DNA of 64,000 nucleotides from Gigantopelta aegis (GCF_016097555.1 NC_054701.1:37515492-37579491), one strand, 5' to 3'. Counted from the first letter of the stretch, positions 11,081-53,409 are shown. A program made the numbers and translations. Notes: generated by a model from the sequence alone, not told the origin.

Positions 11081-11968
11081 TGAAAACCTCTTTCAAAACA
11101 AATAATGATAATATACCCTCAAACACTGTGAAGGTCATTGTTTGTCACCTTGTTTTTTGAAGGGGGTGGGTTGTGGTGGTGGTGATGGTTGATTTTTGAT
11201 AATTAAACACATCAGTTATGTAGAGTAAATTAGAAGATAAAATTATAGAAGCTGTCTTCATGACAATATACATCCAGTTTTCATTTTGGGTCCTCGTGTT
11301 CATCTTTCAATTCGTGAAATATGAACAAAATGTATTTGTTCACCTTGACATTGTACTGTCAACAAAATTCTAGCGTTAAAAAATTCATTTAAAAAAAGAA
11401 GCTTTTTTTTTTGGTATTATTATTTTGCTGTGTCATTTAAAAAAAATGTATATAAACAATAGTCACATGCGGAAATAGTGGAATAAACACACACTGAAAT
11501 TGGTTTCCTGAACGATTTTGATATTTTGTGCTACATGATGAAGACAACGAAGACACTGCACCTCATTAAACCTTCCAGTTTATTAACAACATATAAACAT
11601 GGCATCTACAGCAGTAAGGGGGGTGGGGGTGTCAAAACGTTCGGTGAAGAATTGTAGCCTCTGACGTTGACATTATAGAAGGATATTGCTGCTAATTGCT
11701 CTGCTTACAAAGATCTCTGTTGGCGTAGGACATGGCAGTTTTTCACCTCGTTTATCAACAAAGCAGACGTTGGGAGGAAGAGAAAGATTGTGAACAAATA
11801 TCCGTGTCGACAACCGTGTGTCATGGAATTAGAGGGTAAACAATGCCCTCTGGTGGCCTCCGAGCGAAGCGTCCAAAGCTTTGGCTTAGGCGGGATACTG
11901 GGGGAGAGTAAAGTCAGCGGAGGACGCAGTTAGCTTCTTGGACCTAAACTTTATCAGGATTAGACACG

Positions 11969-43228
<31,260 letters not shown>

Positions 43229-43708
43229 TGTTTATGTTTGTAATTTATGTCACCGTGTGTCTTGTATTAATCAATGTATTTATTGTCAATATCTCGCCAA
43301 AAACTGTTACAGGTGTCCTTTGTATTGTTTTAATAACCATCTTTAAAACAACGTTGTTTTTGTTGTTTTTTGTTTGGGGTTTGTGTTTTGTGGGGTTTGT
43401 TTTATGGATATAGAAGCTAGGGTTCACTAAATACATTCACGTTATAAAACACAACAGTTTTGTAGTATATATGTTTATAATATGCTCGAACAGTAGGACG
43501 TTATGGGTGAGTCGGTGGTGGAATGAGACTGTTCATACGAGATCTACGAAAGAACATAAAGCGGTAATGTAAGACAATACGTTTCTGTAAACATTTATTA
43601 ATTGCGACGGTTAGTAATAGGATATTGTTAAGTTGTGAGTAATATATATTCTAAAATCTCAAACAGAATTCAAATTACCAAAAATGAACTGAATTTCGAG
43701 ATTCGTGA

Positions 43709-43714
43709 AATAAA
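43709..43714 (+). terminator. Candidate polyadenylation signal AATAAA
   Basis: First canonical AATAAA downstream of the secreted hexosaminidase stop, 480 nt beyond it. Another is near 43844. Position is plausible, nothing more. Confidence 0.35.
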
Positions 43715-44090
43715 TAACAAATAATGTGACTAAGAAACATTAACGAGACTAATTAGCGCACGCAGTGTATCAAATGTACTACTATTTAGATTGTGTTTCT
43801 CATTATACGAGTCGGAAGCAGACAAAAAAAAAAAAAAACCTGAATAAAACGACTATCAGTATATACATACAATTCTAAAAGGAGTAGTATTTATCACCTG
43901 GGCGGATTTAAGGAGAAACATGGATCCAGACGGCCACGTCTACTTTACAAGACTAGTTCATCATCCACAATACACAACACTCAAATTAACTCTCTTGTTT
44001 TTTACCCGAATCCCTAGAGCTACAGATCTCTAGGTAGGTCGGCTCATTTGCTTTCGACAAACTCAATTTGACCTTTTTAGAATTTTGTGA

Positions 44091-44113
44091 CCCCCCCCCC
44101 CCCCCCCCCCCCC
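44091..44113. repeat. Poly-C run
   Basis: About 22 C followed by TCCC, in the 3' flank of the secreted hexosaminidase. Confidence 0.95.
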
Positions 44114-44284
44114 TCCCATTTACAAAATCCACCCCTGTATATAGGGTTCAAGAGATCCATTTTTAGAATTGACGGTCTCCCCTCTTTGAATTTCAAGACC
44201 AGACGTTTGTACGCAATTAAGTCTTACTGCGGCGAGACAAAAATGTATCTGAAAGGTACATTGTACTGCAAGGTATGCTACCGA

Positions 44285-44510
44285 TAGTCCGTTCCATCTT
44301 CCTTATAAAAACGTGGGTTTTTAAAAAATAATAATTTCAGTTTGGTTTGACGTAAGAAGAAAAGTAAAAGAGATTTGGAAATAACAAAACAATACTATTT
44401 CTGTGTGCAATTTACAAAACAATCGGTTCAGAAATAAATAAGTTGTAGTAAATTGTATAGTATGAAAAATGGCGTTCCCTGTGGGAAGGAAAGACCTGCT
44501 ACGCAATGTC
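44285..44510 (-). repeat. Unidentified dispersed repeat R2, copy 3
   Basis: Reverse complement carries CTTATTTATTTCTGAACCGA, TTGTAAATTGCACACAGAAA and CTTACGTCAAACCAAACTGA, as in the copies at 7205 and 22868. Confidence 0.65.
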
Positions 44511-44529
44511 TTGCCCACGAACGGTTAAA

Positions 44530-46031
44530 TATACTCTTCAAAAAAAGAAACGCAAAAGGGTACAAATGGGTTATAACTCCGATTTTATGTTTCCTACCGG
44601 TTCATGCTTTGTGAATATAAGGTCATTGCATGTCCCAAACACATTCCCACGGTTACATTCGATAAAACGCAGCTACTGTACAATAAAGTTCCAAAATGTG
44701 AATATTCGCAAAAACGCAGCCACGTGCAAACCATGTCACCACTGCACGTGCGTTGTCTGCACGTGCAACATGAACACCGACAGTATAAAAGTGCAGGGTG
44801 TTCGCTTGCCTGGCCTCTGTATCTGGCCGACAGTTGACAATCCAGGACATGCCACGTCTCAGTGAACCGTAGAGAAACAATGTCATCGGCCGACTAGACG
44901 CAGGCGAATCCAGAACGGCCGTTGCCAGGGCATTCCATGTGTCCCCAAGCACCATCTCCAGACTGTGGGACCGTTACCAGCAACATGGATCAACACGTGA
45001 CCTCCCTAGATCCGGTCGACCACGGGTCACTACCCCCGGGCAGGACCGCTACATCCGGGTACGCCACCTTCGGGAACGATTGACTACTGCCACCTCCACA
45101 GCCGCAGCAATACCAGGTTTGCGCAGGATATCCGACCAGACCGTACGGAACCGCCTACGTGAGGTAGGAATTCGTGCCAGACGTCCAGTTCGAGGTGTCA
45201 TCTTAACACCACAACACCGTCGACTCCGACTGCAGTGGTGCCAGATTCATCGACAATGGCCTCAACTGCGATGGAGACGGGTGTGGTTCAGTCACGAGTC
45301 CCGATTTCTGCTCCGACGTCATGATGGAAGATGTCGCGTGTATAGGCGTCGTGGTGAACGTTATGCGGCAAACTGCGTGCAGGAAGTGGACAGATTCGGC
45401 GGGGGTAGTGTCATGGTGTGGGCAGCCATCTCACACACTGGCAGAACTGACCTGGTCCACGTGCAGGGCAACCTGAATGCACAGGGCTACATTGACCAGA
45501 TCCTCCGGCCACACATAGTTCCAGTTATGGCCAACGCCAACGCAGTGTTCCAACATGACAACGCCAGGCCTCACACAGCACGTCTCACAACGGCTTTCCT
45601 ACAGAACAACAACATTAATGTCCTTCCTTGGCCATCGATATCACCGGATTTGAACCCAATTGAGCATCTATGGGACGAGTTGGACCGACGCCTCCGACAC
45701 CGACAACCACAGCCCCAGACTCTGCCCGAGCTGGCAGCAGCCTTGCAGGCCGAGTGGGCCACCATCCCCCGGGACGTCATCCGTACTCTGGTTGCTTCAA
45801 TGGGCAGGCGGTGCCAGGCAGTTATCAACACACGCGGAGGCCACACCCGGTATTGACTCCAGATGACCTTGACCTTGGTGGTGTATCCTATCACTTACTC
45901 ACAATGGACTAGAGTGAATTGTGAACAATCCTGCAACATTTGGTAATTATCGGACTCCCCATTCAATAATTAAATCAATTCTCCAAATGTTACGACATTG
46001 TGGTTTTGCGTTTCTTCTTTTGAAGAGTATA
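44530..46031 (+). mobile_element. Tc1/mariner-like transposon, copy 3 (inverted relative to copy 2)
   Basis: 1502 bp between TATACTCTTCAAAAAAAGAA and the reversed TATACTCTTCAAAAGAAGAA, TA-flanked. It is copy 2 turned round, minus the 20-bp duplication, about 97 percent identical where compared. It lies 1.3 kb downstream of the last hexosaminidase exon. Confidence 0.95.
44849..45856 (+). pseudogene. Tc1-like transposase with early stop and lost catalytic Asp
   Basis: Starts MPRLSEP at 44849, with TAG at codon 8 (44870-44872), where copy 2 has CAG. The rest is open for 327 codons to GGHTRY. The first catalytic Asp is His (SHES at 45293-45295 instead of SDES), while the second Asp (QHDNAR) and the Glu (NPIEHLWDEL) remain. 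The copy can neither start properly nor cleave. Confidence 0.93.
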
Positions 46032-46552
46032 TATGGATAAGACATATAATAATAAAGTTATTAGTTTTAATTTTATTTAAATTTATAAATCATTGTAAAC
46101 AAATTAATACTTGAAAAGAATATTTTAGTTCTTCAAAGTACCAGTGCTACAAATGTTGTTTGCATGTCATTTGTTGACAATTAACGAAACAACACGAATT
46201 CCAATAATGGCTGGTAGCATGTATTTTTCTCTCTCTCTCTTTTTACGACCCATGCTCAGTATGCATGACCTAGGGGGTTTTACAGAACACCGTAAACAAC
46301 CACCACTGGACCCTACAGTCCAAATACATTACAACAAATATTGTGCATAAGTCTATGCATGATGCTTTGTTGCTTATCCGTTAAAAGCTTTTACTCTCGC
46401 AAATATTTTTTTTTTACGGTTATATGACTTAGGAAAAACTGTTTAAGAACCAAAGAGAATCAGAAAGAAGAGAATCAGAAAGAAGACCATCTACCGTTAC
46501 ACGGACAGCTACTCTTTTTGATTGGCAGGAATGGATTTTTTTAATTCACCAT
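46032..46552. other. Gene-free flank
   Basis: AT-rich sequence with a small duplicated AGAGAATCAGAAAGA near 46457. Nothing else recognised. Confidence 0.5.
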
Positions 46553-46990
46553 CGCACAGACAGAATAGTACATACCACGGCCTTTGTTATAGCAGTTGTG
46601 GAGCACTGGCTGGAATGATAAATACCCACTGGGCTCACCGACGGGGATCGATCCTAAATTGATTATGCAACAGGCGAGCGCTTTGTTACTGAGCTACGCA
46701 CTACCGTCACAGACAAAGAACGACATAGATTTGTTAATCATCGGCTATTGGATGTCAAACATTTGGTACTTTTGACATATAGTCTTGAAGAAGAAACCCG
46801 CTAGATTTTTCCCTTAGTAGCAAGGGGTCTTTTATATGCACCATCCCACAGACAGGATAGTACATACCACGGCTTTTAATGTAACAGTCGTGATGCACTT
46901 CCTGGAACGAGAAATAGCCCATTGGGCCCACCGACGGGAATCGATCCTAGACCAATCGCGCATCAAGCAAGTCCTTTATCAGTGGGATCC
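46553..46990 (-). repeat. Two SINEs in tandem (reverse)
   Basis: 46553-46700 is a 5' half (CACCATCGCACAGACAGAAT to GAGCTACG); 46728-46990 is fuller (GATTTGTTAATCATCGGCTA, GGTCTTTTATATGCACCATC, CCCACCGACGGGAATCGATC). Both run on the - strand. Confidence 0.75.
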
Positions 46991-47269
46991 CACAGACAAA
47001 GAGTCATAATTACTTTTATATGCCACTCGTTATGTACATGTTACGTGTCTTGCGTTTATTAAATTAAATAATACAACGCCAGCTTATTTGACTTTTGTCT
47101 TCACTTGCTCTTTCTATGAGGCATATTATAGAATTCTGATATAGTTTTAAAAGAAATTCAATTAATGTTTTTGTATCCGGACCTATTACTTATTCTATAT
47201 GCAACATGGCAAGCACCTTGATATTGTAATGAAATCACCAAGAAGTATGATGTTGCCCAATCTGATTAA

Positions 47270-48086
47270 AGGGACACACCCTAGTTACAGTTATTTGTTA
47301 ACCATTACGGCGTTGTTTTTCGCTATTAAACCCCATTTTTCACAAATAAAATTGCACTTTACTTACATTTTATTATTTAGAATACACATTTCCATTCACC
47401 TGAAATGCTTTTTGGTAATCCTGATGTTTGTAAAACCACGAAATAAATTTTTTGCATTTTTTCACAAGACGTGTTATCGAGAAAAAACCGTTAAGCAAGG
47501 GAGGTCCAATCTATTTTTAGAGGGAATCTTCCTGTGTAAACGTCACAGATGTTGGTATACCACGTGACCGTTATCATTTTGGTTCGGTTTGTTTTCTCGT
47601 ACACGGTTCGCGCAATCAACATCCGATTTGTTGTTCATTTGTGAGATTTTTCTTCACAGTTCGTGAACATTTTCAGTAACAATAAAGTTCAAACAAGTAA
47701 GTGTCTCAATACAAAACCGTTACAAACCCTTAAAACCAATAATTTTGCTGTCTTACGATATCTGGAGAGGGGATACAACCAGGACAGAACAGTTGGAACA
47801 TGTCCAGGAGAGGTGAAAAGAACGCACCCCAAGTCTGTGCGCACTCTGTGAAATTTGTCGTGGCGTAGGCATTGCTGTGCTTCGAGCGACATCTACCGGT
47901 GACATCAGAATATTAACTTTCAAAATTATTTCAAGCAATTGGGACATGGGGATTCCCATGGTATTTATCGATATAAAACCTGCTTTTTCACTCCATTTGA
48001 TAAAAATGTGATCTAAGTGTGTTACAGGTTTGTAGATTAACCAAATTATAATTTATTTTCGCTGGATGGAACTAGGGTGTGCGGCT
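47270..48086. repeat. TTAA-flanked MITE, 817 bp
   Basis: Left end AGGGACACACCCTAGTTAC, right end reversed AGCCGCACACCCTAGTTCC, with TTAA at 47266-47269 and 48087-48090. No convincing ORF. Its right-hand TTAA is also the left-hand TTAA of the next element. Confidence 0.75.
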
Positions 48087-48462
48087 TTAAAATTAGCTCC
48101 ACTATTACATGTGGATCTAACAGCAGCCAGTTGGAGCTCATGTCCACCAATCAAAACCTTACTTGCAGAATCCTGCCAGTGATTTAAAAATAATTTGAAA
48201 ACATTCCGAATTATCCTGAGGGTATACATGTTTCGTGTGAATTACGAATACCTTAAAACATGTTTTATTTTATAAAATAAATAATTTGTAATGTAAAACT
48301 GAAGACTGATTTAGTTGTTTTTTTATAAATAAATAAATAATTTTTAATGTTAAATTGAAGACTGATAACCCATCCCGTACGTATTGGTATGGTTCGCTGT
48401 ACTGCGGCCACTAAAATAGACTCGCCCGATATTTTTAGAATTTGTATGCTCCCAAATAACGT

Positions 48463-48470
48463 TATAAAAG
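48463..48470 (+). promoter_or_regulatory. TATA box of the 308-residue ORF
   Basis: TATAAAAG, 54 nt before the ATG at 48517, followed by the initiator-like TTATTCAGTT at 48501. It supports transcription of the ORF from inside the element. Confidence 0.6.
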
Positions 48471-48516
48471 GCGAAGTGTGATTGGTCCATATTTATATTA
48501 TTATTCAGTTCCAGTT

Positions 48517-49443
48517 ATGCAGCCTTTGCAAGCAGTCGCAGTGGATTGTACTCTGCAATTACCCCCTACAAGGGGGGGACTAATTGCAACTTACGGCTCC
48601 CTACTGGAGTATCGAGTCTCGTACACCGGGTCACGGGCAACCGTGACCTTGGTGTACGGAGACCGTATACAGAAGAAAGGAAGGTGGAGGAAGAGGAGAC
48701 GTGTGCCAGCGGCGGCGCAGGGGGGGGGGGGGGTGTCAAAACCGGTGGCTAAACCGCCGGCGGCGACTCCTTCTGCTCGACCGCCGAACGCCGCTCACCC
48801 GAGCAAGAAGACTGAGACAGAAGAGGTTCCGGCTCCGGATGCACCAGCTTCCACGCCAACGGCAGAGCCAGAGCTGACGGAGTTCGACACAGCGATCTGT
48901 GACACACCGATCAACCGGCCACCTGCACCACGATCTTCGTTAGCGCAGGCCCGGAAGGAGGCGGTTGCAAAGCGGAAGGCGACCACTCCCCCGAGTGGCA
49001 ACAGAGACAGGCCAAGCCGATCGCAACAACAACCGCCGAAGCCGACCGTTGATACAGCTGAAACTTGGTCACTGCAGGCCGGCCGTTTACACCAGCGCTA
49101 CCACCAGCTGATCAAAACGAAGGTCGAGGACGTCAGGCAGCTCATCAGCCCGCCTAAACATCACGCATACCACCCGTTACCAGCAAGTCGTGATGAAGGT
49201 GACTATGCTTTCCAACGTCTCAGGGTGCAGGAGGGCCACTTCGCAGTTTGCGTGACCATCAGGCGGTCCGGAGTCTACAATCAAGCGCTGCTGCTCCCAG
49301 AGATGGACAACCCAACACTACATCGGATCTTAAAGACCATCTTGGGGACAGAGTACCGGTCCATCACCCGAGCCCTAGCAGCCTCCGAGTACCGCCACCA
49401 CCTCCCGCGCCTTGACACCAAGGATTTCATTGGTACGCCGTAG
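48517..49443 (+). CDS. Unrecognised basic, proline-rich 308-residue protein of the TTAA element
   Basis: Starts at the first ATG after the TATA box (MQPLQAVAVDCTLQLPPTRG). Upstream in-frame codons lie before the expected transcription start, so this Met is preferred. About residues 20-55 form a possible beta-rich piece (LIATYGSLLEYRVSY, ATVTLVYGDRI); next comes a basic stretch (KKGRWRKRRRV), then about 120 residues of Ala/Pro/Ser/Lys low complexity, probably disordered. The last 110 residues look folded: LHQRYHQLIKTKVEDVRQLI, YAFQRLRVQEGHFAVCVTIR, ALLLPEMDNPTLHRILKTIL, then a stop after DFIGTP. No DDE, RNase H or zinc-finger motif is visible and I do not recognise a family. GC is far above that of the flanks. 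A poly-G run codes for Gly residues at 48720-48731. Basic middle and disorder suggest nucleic-acid binding (inference only). Confidence 0.7.
   Translation: MQPLQAVAVDCTLQLPPTRGGLIATYGSLLEYRVSYTGSRATVTLVYGDRIQKKGRWRKRRRVPAAAQGGGGVSKPVAKPPAATPSARPPNAAHPSKKTETEEVPAPDAPASTPTAEPELTEFDTAICDTPINRPPAPRSSLAQARKEAVAKRKATTPPSGNRDRPSRSQQQPPKPTVDTAETWSLQAGRLHQRYHQLIKTKVEDVRQLISPPKHHAYHPLPASRDEGDYAFQRLRVQEGHFAVCVTIRRSGVYNQALLLPEMDNPTLHRILKTILGTEYRSITRALAASEYRHHLPRLDTKDFIGTP
48616..48666 (+). other. Strong hairpin within the unrecognised ORF
   Basis: GTCTC-GTACACC-GG-GTCACGG, loop GCAA, CCGTGAC-CTT-GGTGTAC-G-GAGAC: three stem blocks of 5, 7 and 7 bp separated by small bulges. All of it is within codons 34-50. 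Confidence 0.75.
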
Positions 49444-49856
49444 ACAACCTCCAACCTCCTCCCAACCTCCTTTGCCTCCGTAAGTATGGACGTTACTGAC
49501 TTTAACCCTTTAGGCCGTCATTTCCAAAACTTTGTTTATTTTTTTGTAAACAGTCGGTAACCTTTTATTTTCGGCAGTCCGTCTAAATTGCTCAAATCAC
49601 CTTAAAACCCTTTCGGCCGAGCAGTCAAAACTAACTTTTGGTTTAACTTTTTAGTCCAGACAGTTTTGGACGCAGATAGCTTATGTAGACTCAGGTACTT
49701 GACAAGTTTGACCGAGGAATCGAAATTCAGCCAATCAGAGCACGGCTCCCACTCGGCGTTACTAGAGGTCGGCGAAGTGTCTGCTATTTGGTCCGCGCTC
49801 GCGTTTGACCGTACTAAATGGCTCTTTTCCAAATTCCGCCCACCTCAAACTCACAC

Positions 49857-49880
49857 CCCCCCCCCCCCCCCCCCCCCCCC
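49857..49880. repeat. Poly-C run inside the TTAA element
   Basis: About 23 C after CTCACA, in the non-coding part 3' of the ORF. Confidence 0.95.
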
Positions 49881-50356
49881 TGCTTTGGAGTTGGTCACTG
49901 GCGAAGTCAGAGGCTAAATCCGAAGTGGGCGTGCCTGAACCTCTGTGGATAGGGGCACGTAAAACACAGTTTCCTTCCTTTCTTCCTATATTATTATTTA
50001 CAGACGAAATGTTACATGGACATTGGAGACTACGCAGTGTTGTTAGCAATCTGATTAAAATTAGTTCTACTGGTCTAAATAAGGCATTCGTAATTCACAT
50101 GAAACATGTCGTATACCCTCAGGATAATTCGGAATGTTTTCAAATTATTTTAAAATCACTGGCAGGATTCTGCAAGTAAGGTTTTGTTTGCTGGACATGA
50201 GCTCCAACTGGCTGTTGTTAGATCCACATGTAATAGTGGAGCTAATTTTAATTAGATTGGATGTTGCCGTGGTTTGACTCACTTATCATTGATTTCTGTT
50301 TTAAAATTACAGCTGACAATATCACCGTCGGTGGGCCCAATTTACATATAATTAAT

Positions 50357-51478
50357 GGGCGGGACGTAGCCCAGTGGTAAAGCGCACTCTTGCTGCGCTG
50401 TCGGTATAGAATCGATTCCCGTCGGTGGGCCCATTGGACTATATCTCGCTTCAGCCAGTGCACCACAACTGGTGTATCAAAGGCCATGGAATGTGTTATC
50501 ATGTCGTCTGTGGGATGGTGCATATAAAGGATCTCTTGCTATTAATGGAAAAACAAATGTAGCGGGTTTCCTCTCTAAGACTATATGTCGACACTGATAA
50601 CTCAATGTGCTCTAGTGGTGTCGTTAAGCAAAACAAACAAACTTTATATATAATTTACCAGGTACAGGGTACAGGGTTCGTAGCCCGGTACTGGCTCCAA
50701 CCCAGAGCGAGTTTTAACGACTCAATGAGTAGGTGTACTCTTTCCTCTCACTAACCACTAACAACTAACCCAATGTCCTGGACAGATAGCTGAGGTGTGT
50801 GCTCAGGACAGCGTGCTTGAACCTTAATTGGATATAAGCACGAAAATAAGTTGAAATGAAATGAAATATATATAATTAAATACTGATGGGGAGGGATCTA
50901 GCTCAGTTGGTAGAAGGCTCGTCCGAGATGCTTAGACTCGAACCCCCTCGGCGGAACCATTTTCTAACCCCCCCCCCCCCCCCCCCCCCCCCCCAACTAC
51001 TGCCTCACGACTGGTACAAATGTATATAAAAGGTCGTGGTATATGATATCCTATCTACATGTCAGAATTAGCATGTCTGATATCAATAGCCAGTGATTAA
51101 TAAATCAGTATGCTCTAGTGGTGTCGTTAAATAAAACAAACTTTAACTTTTAAAACTAGTGTTTAAAATACAAAAGGCTTTGCCAATAACCTCTTTCTTC
51201 CTGGGGCGTGATTTAGCTCAGTCGGTTGAGTGATCGCTTGAGATGGATCGAACCACCTCGGTGGATCAATTCAGCTGATTGGGGGTTTTCTCGTTACAAC
51301 CAGTGCACCACAACTGTGCTTTCCTGTCTGTAGGAAAGTGCATATGAAAGATCCCTTATTGCATTAGGAAAAAAAGTAGCGGGTTTCCTCTGATAACTAT
51401 ATGTCAGAATTACCAAATGTTTGACATCCAATAGCCGATGTGCTCCAAGTGGTGTCGTTAAACAAAACAAACTTATTC
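50357..51478 (+). repeat. Row of four SINEs
   Basis: 50357-50643: GGGCGGGACGTAGCCCAGTG head to GTCGTTAAGCAAAACAAACA. 50655-50868: third-type SINE ending AACCTTAATTGGATATAAGC. 50887-51150: GGGAGGGATCTAGCTCAGTT head, with a run of about 28 C inside at 50967. 51206-51478: GGGGCGTGATTTAGCTCAGT head to GTCGTTAAACAAAACAAACT. All four are in the same direction with short spacers. Confidence 0.85.
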
Positions 51479-51610
51479 TTTTTTTTCCTTATTTTTTGGG
51501 GACAACAGTCAGCACTTAGACGTAATAACAATCACATAATATACTACAACAAAATATTACATTAGTATACATACGTACATATATTTTAGTGTACATGTCA
51601 TTTATATAAA

Positions 51611-53213
51611 TACTACTCAAAAGAATTTAAGGGTCAAAAATTTATAACCAAATAAGTTTCAGAGTGTATTAGATTGATGATGTAAACTACACCAATGTTT
51701 TTTTTTTTTTTTTCCATATTTACAAAAACCCACAAATAAATGTCACTGTATACAAGAAAGACACATGCCATGCTGTCAAAGTTGAAGGTTGTCAAACATG
51801 GATTTTACACATTAGAACATTCGTTTAATAGTGTGTGAATCCACCCCTGGCGCGAATACACTCGACACATCGTTGCCTCATGCTGTTGATCAGACGTCTG
51901 AAGAACTCTTGGGGAATGGCCTGCTACTCTGCCATAAGAAGTTGACCCAGATCATGAAGGTTAGCCGGAGGGGCATGGTTATCCCGAACTCTCCTGCCTA
52001 ATTCGTCCCAGGCGTTCTCTATTGGGGCCAAGTCAGGCGAATATGCTGGCCAATCCATCCTGGCGATACCTTGTTGTCTGAGAAAGTCCGTTACCACCCT
52101 GGCGCGGTGGGGTCTGGCATTGTCATCCTGCAGAACTGCCCCGCCGCCAATCTGCTGAAGGCCTGGGAGAACCAATGGCCGGATAATCTCATTCAGATAG
52201 CGGATTCCATTCAGATTGCCATCCACCACATAGAGGGGGGTCCTGTGGTGGATAGAGATGCCGCCCCACACCATGACGCTGCCACCACCGAAACGGTGAC
52301 GTTGTCTAACGTTAACGTCAGCGAAGCGCTCCCCAGGACGTCTGTAGACACGAACCCGACCGTCGTTGAACTGGAGACTAAACCTGGACTCGTCAGTGAA
52401 CATCACTCGACCCCACTGAACACGTTGCCACCGCAAATGAAGCGTGCACCAGTGACGTCTGGCCGTTCTGTGGCGTGGTAGGAGTGGTGGTCGAACAGCC
52501 TGGCGACGGCAGCGTAGATTATTGGCTCTCAGACGATTGCGTATGGTTTGATCAGACACTCGAGTTCCAGTCGCAGTCCGCAGATTGTCACGTAATCGGC
52601 GTGCAGTGGTTGTGCGTTGACGTAGAGCCATATTGGTGATGTAGCGGTCCTCTCTATTTGTAGTGCTTCGGGGTCTTCCCGAACGTGGACGATTTCGAAC
52701 AGAATTCGTTGCTTGGTACCGTTGCCACAGTCGGCCAACGACACTCTGACTGACACCAAGTCTCGGAGCAACATTTCTTTGCGTATTGCCATCCTGAAGC
52801 CAAGCAATAGCCCTTCCTCGATCTTCGATAGTCAGTTGAAGTCGTACCATTGTCGAATTTGGAGTGTGCACCGTACACGAACGCAAGCTCCAATTATACG
52901 GAAATTCAGCATTGGGAACATGGAATACACGTGCAAAGCGTGCAAATGAAGCGCTTTGTGAAAAAGCAAGTTATGGGCACTTAGCAGACCTTTCGCTTTC
53001 GCCCTAATTTACGTGCAAATGTAAGCATGTTTTCGCCATTAGAACTAGTCGACAGTGTCAATGACAGTGGATTTTAATTCATTTATGGGTTGCTTAGACC
53101 CACTTTCGTCAAAATGGAACAATACCATGCGTGACATTATGGTCTAGCTAATATAATTGACATTCAGAAAATAATGTCGAAAATATCGTCTGACCCTTAA
53201 ATTCTTTTGAGTA

Positions 53214-53216
<3 letters not shown>
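51611..53216 (-). mobile_element. Tc1/mariner-like transposon, second family
   Basis: TACTACTCAAAAGAATTTAA at the left and its exact reverse at the right (26-bp inverted repeats through GGGTCA), TA ends, 1606 bp. The right end runs directly into a long TA microsatellite. The different termini and transposase set it apart from copies 1-3. Confidence 0.95.
51840..52886 (-). pseudogene. Tc1-like DD34E transposase with a late nonsense codon
   Basis: 320 codons are open from 52886, probably starting at the internal Met of MVRLQLTIEDRGRAIAWLQD. HTH (VSQSVVGRLWQRYQ), linker RPRSGRPRST, then Asp in FTDESRF, Asp in LQDDNAR and Glu in APIENAWDEL, with 34 residues between the last two. TAG follows LLMAE, but the same frame continues QAIPQEFFRRLINSMRQRC and GGFTHY and then stops, so a Trp codon probably became a stop and removed about 30 residues. 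Nearly intact and probably inactivated recently. Confidence 0.9.
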
Positions 53217-53270
<54 letters not shown>

Positions 53271-53274
53271 CACA

Positions 53275-53367
<93 letters not shown>
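53214..53367. repeat. (TA)n microsatellite
   Basis: About 150 bp of TA with small interruptions (ACATGTACA). Lies between the transposon end and the receptor stop codon; ORFs in it are artefacts. Confidence 0.95.
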
Positions 53368-53409
53368 CCGTATTGAATATAATACATTATGTATGCGTTC
53401 ATTTTGTTA

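Larger units (their letters stand above)
6290..11968. promoter_or_regulatory. Shared upstream region of the divergent hexosaminidase pair
   Basis: The only sequence between the two start codons. It should hold both promoters, the 5' UTR exon of the left gene and the 5' UTR of the right gene. I see no TATA box next to 11969. Recognisable contents are two MITEs, two SINEs, a G-rich G4-prone tract, a GC-rich patch, a mariner relic, a non-LTR fragment and dispersed repeats; they are listed separately. The remaining parts (for example 8500-9200 and 11100-11850) show nothing further to me. Confidence 0.5.
48091..50247 (+). mobile_element. Unclassified 2.16-kb TTAA element with about 167-bp terminal inverted repeats
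   Basis: The left repeat 48091-48256 and right repeat 50081-50247 are reverse complements at roughly 93 percent: AATTAGCTCCACTATTACAT, GTGGATCTAACA-CAGCCAG, CTTGCAGAATCCTGCCAGTG, ACATTCCGAATTATCCTGAG. TTAA flanks both ends (48087-48090, 50248-50251). Between them are a TATA box, one long ORF and about 640 bp of non-coding sequence containing a poly-C run. A 53-bp direct repeat (AAT-GTAAAACTGAAGACTGAT) lies just inside the left arm. TTAA target choice is shared with piggyBac and Kolobok elements, but no transposase of either kind is recognised, so it may be a non-autonomous or unknown element that carries a gene. It looks whole. Confidence 0.88.

Noticed and set aside
48478-48516. GTG start for the unknown protein, 13 codons upstream
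   Set aside because: It lies very close to the TATA box, mostly before the expected transcript start; the ATG at 48517 is the first usable start.
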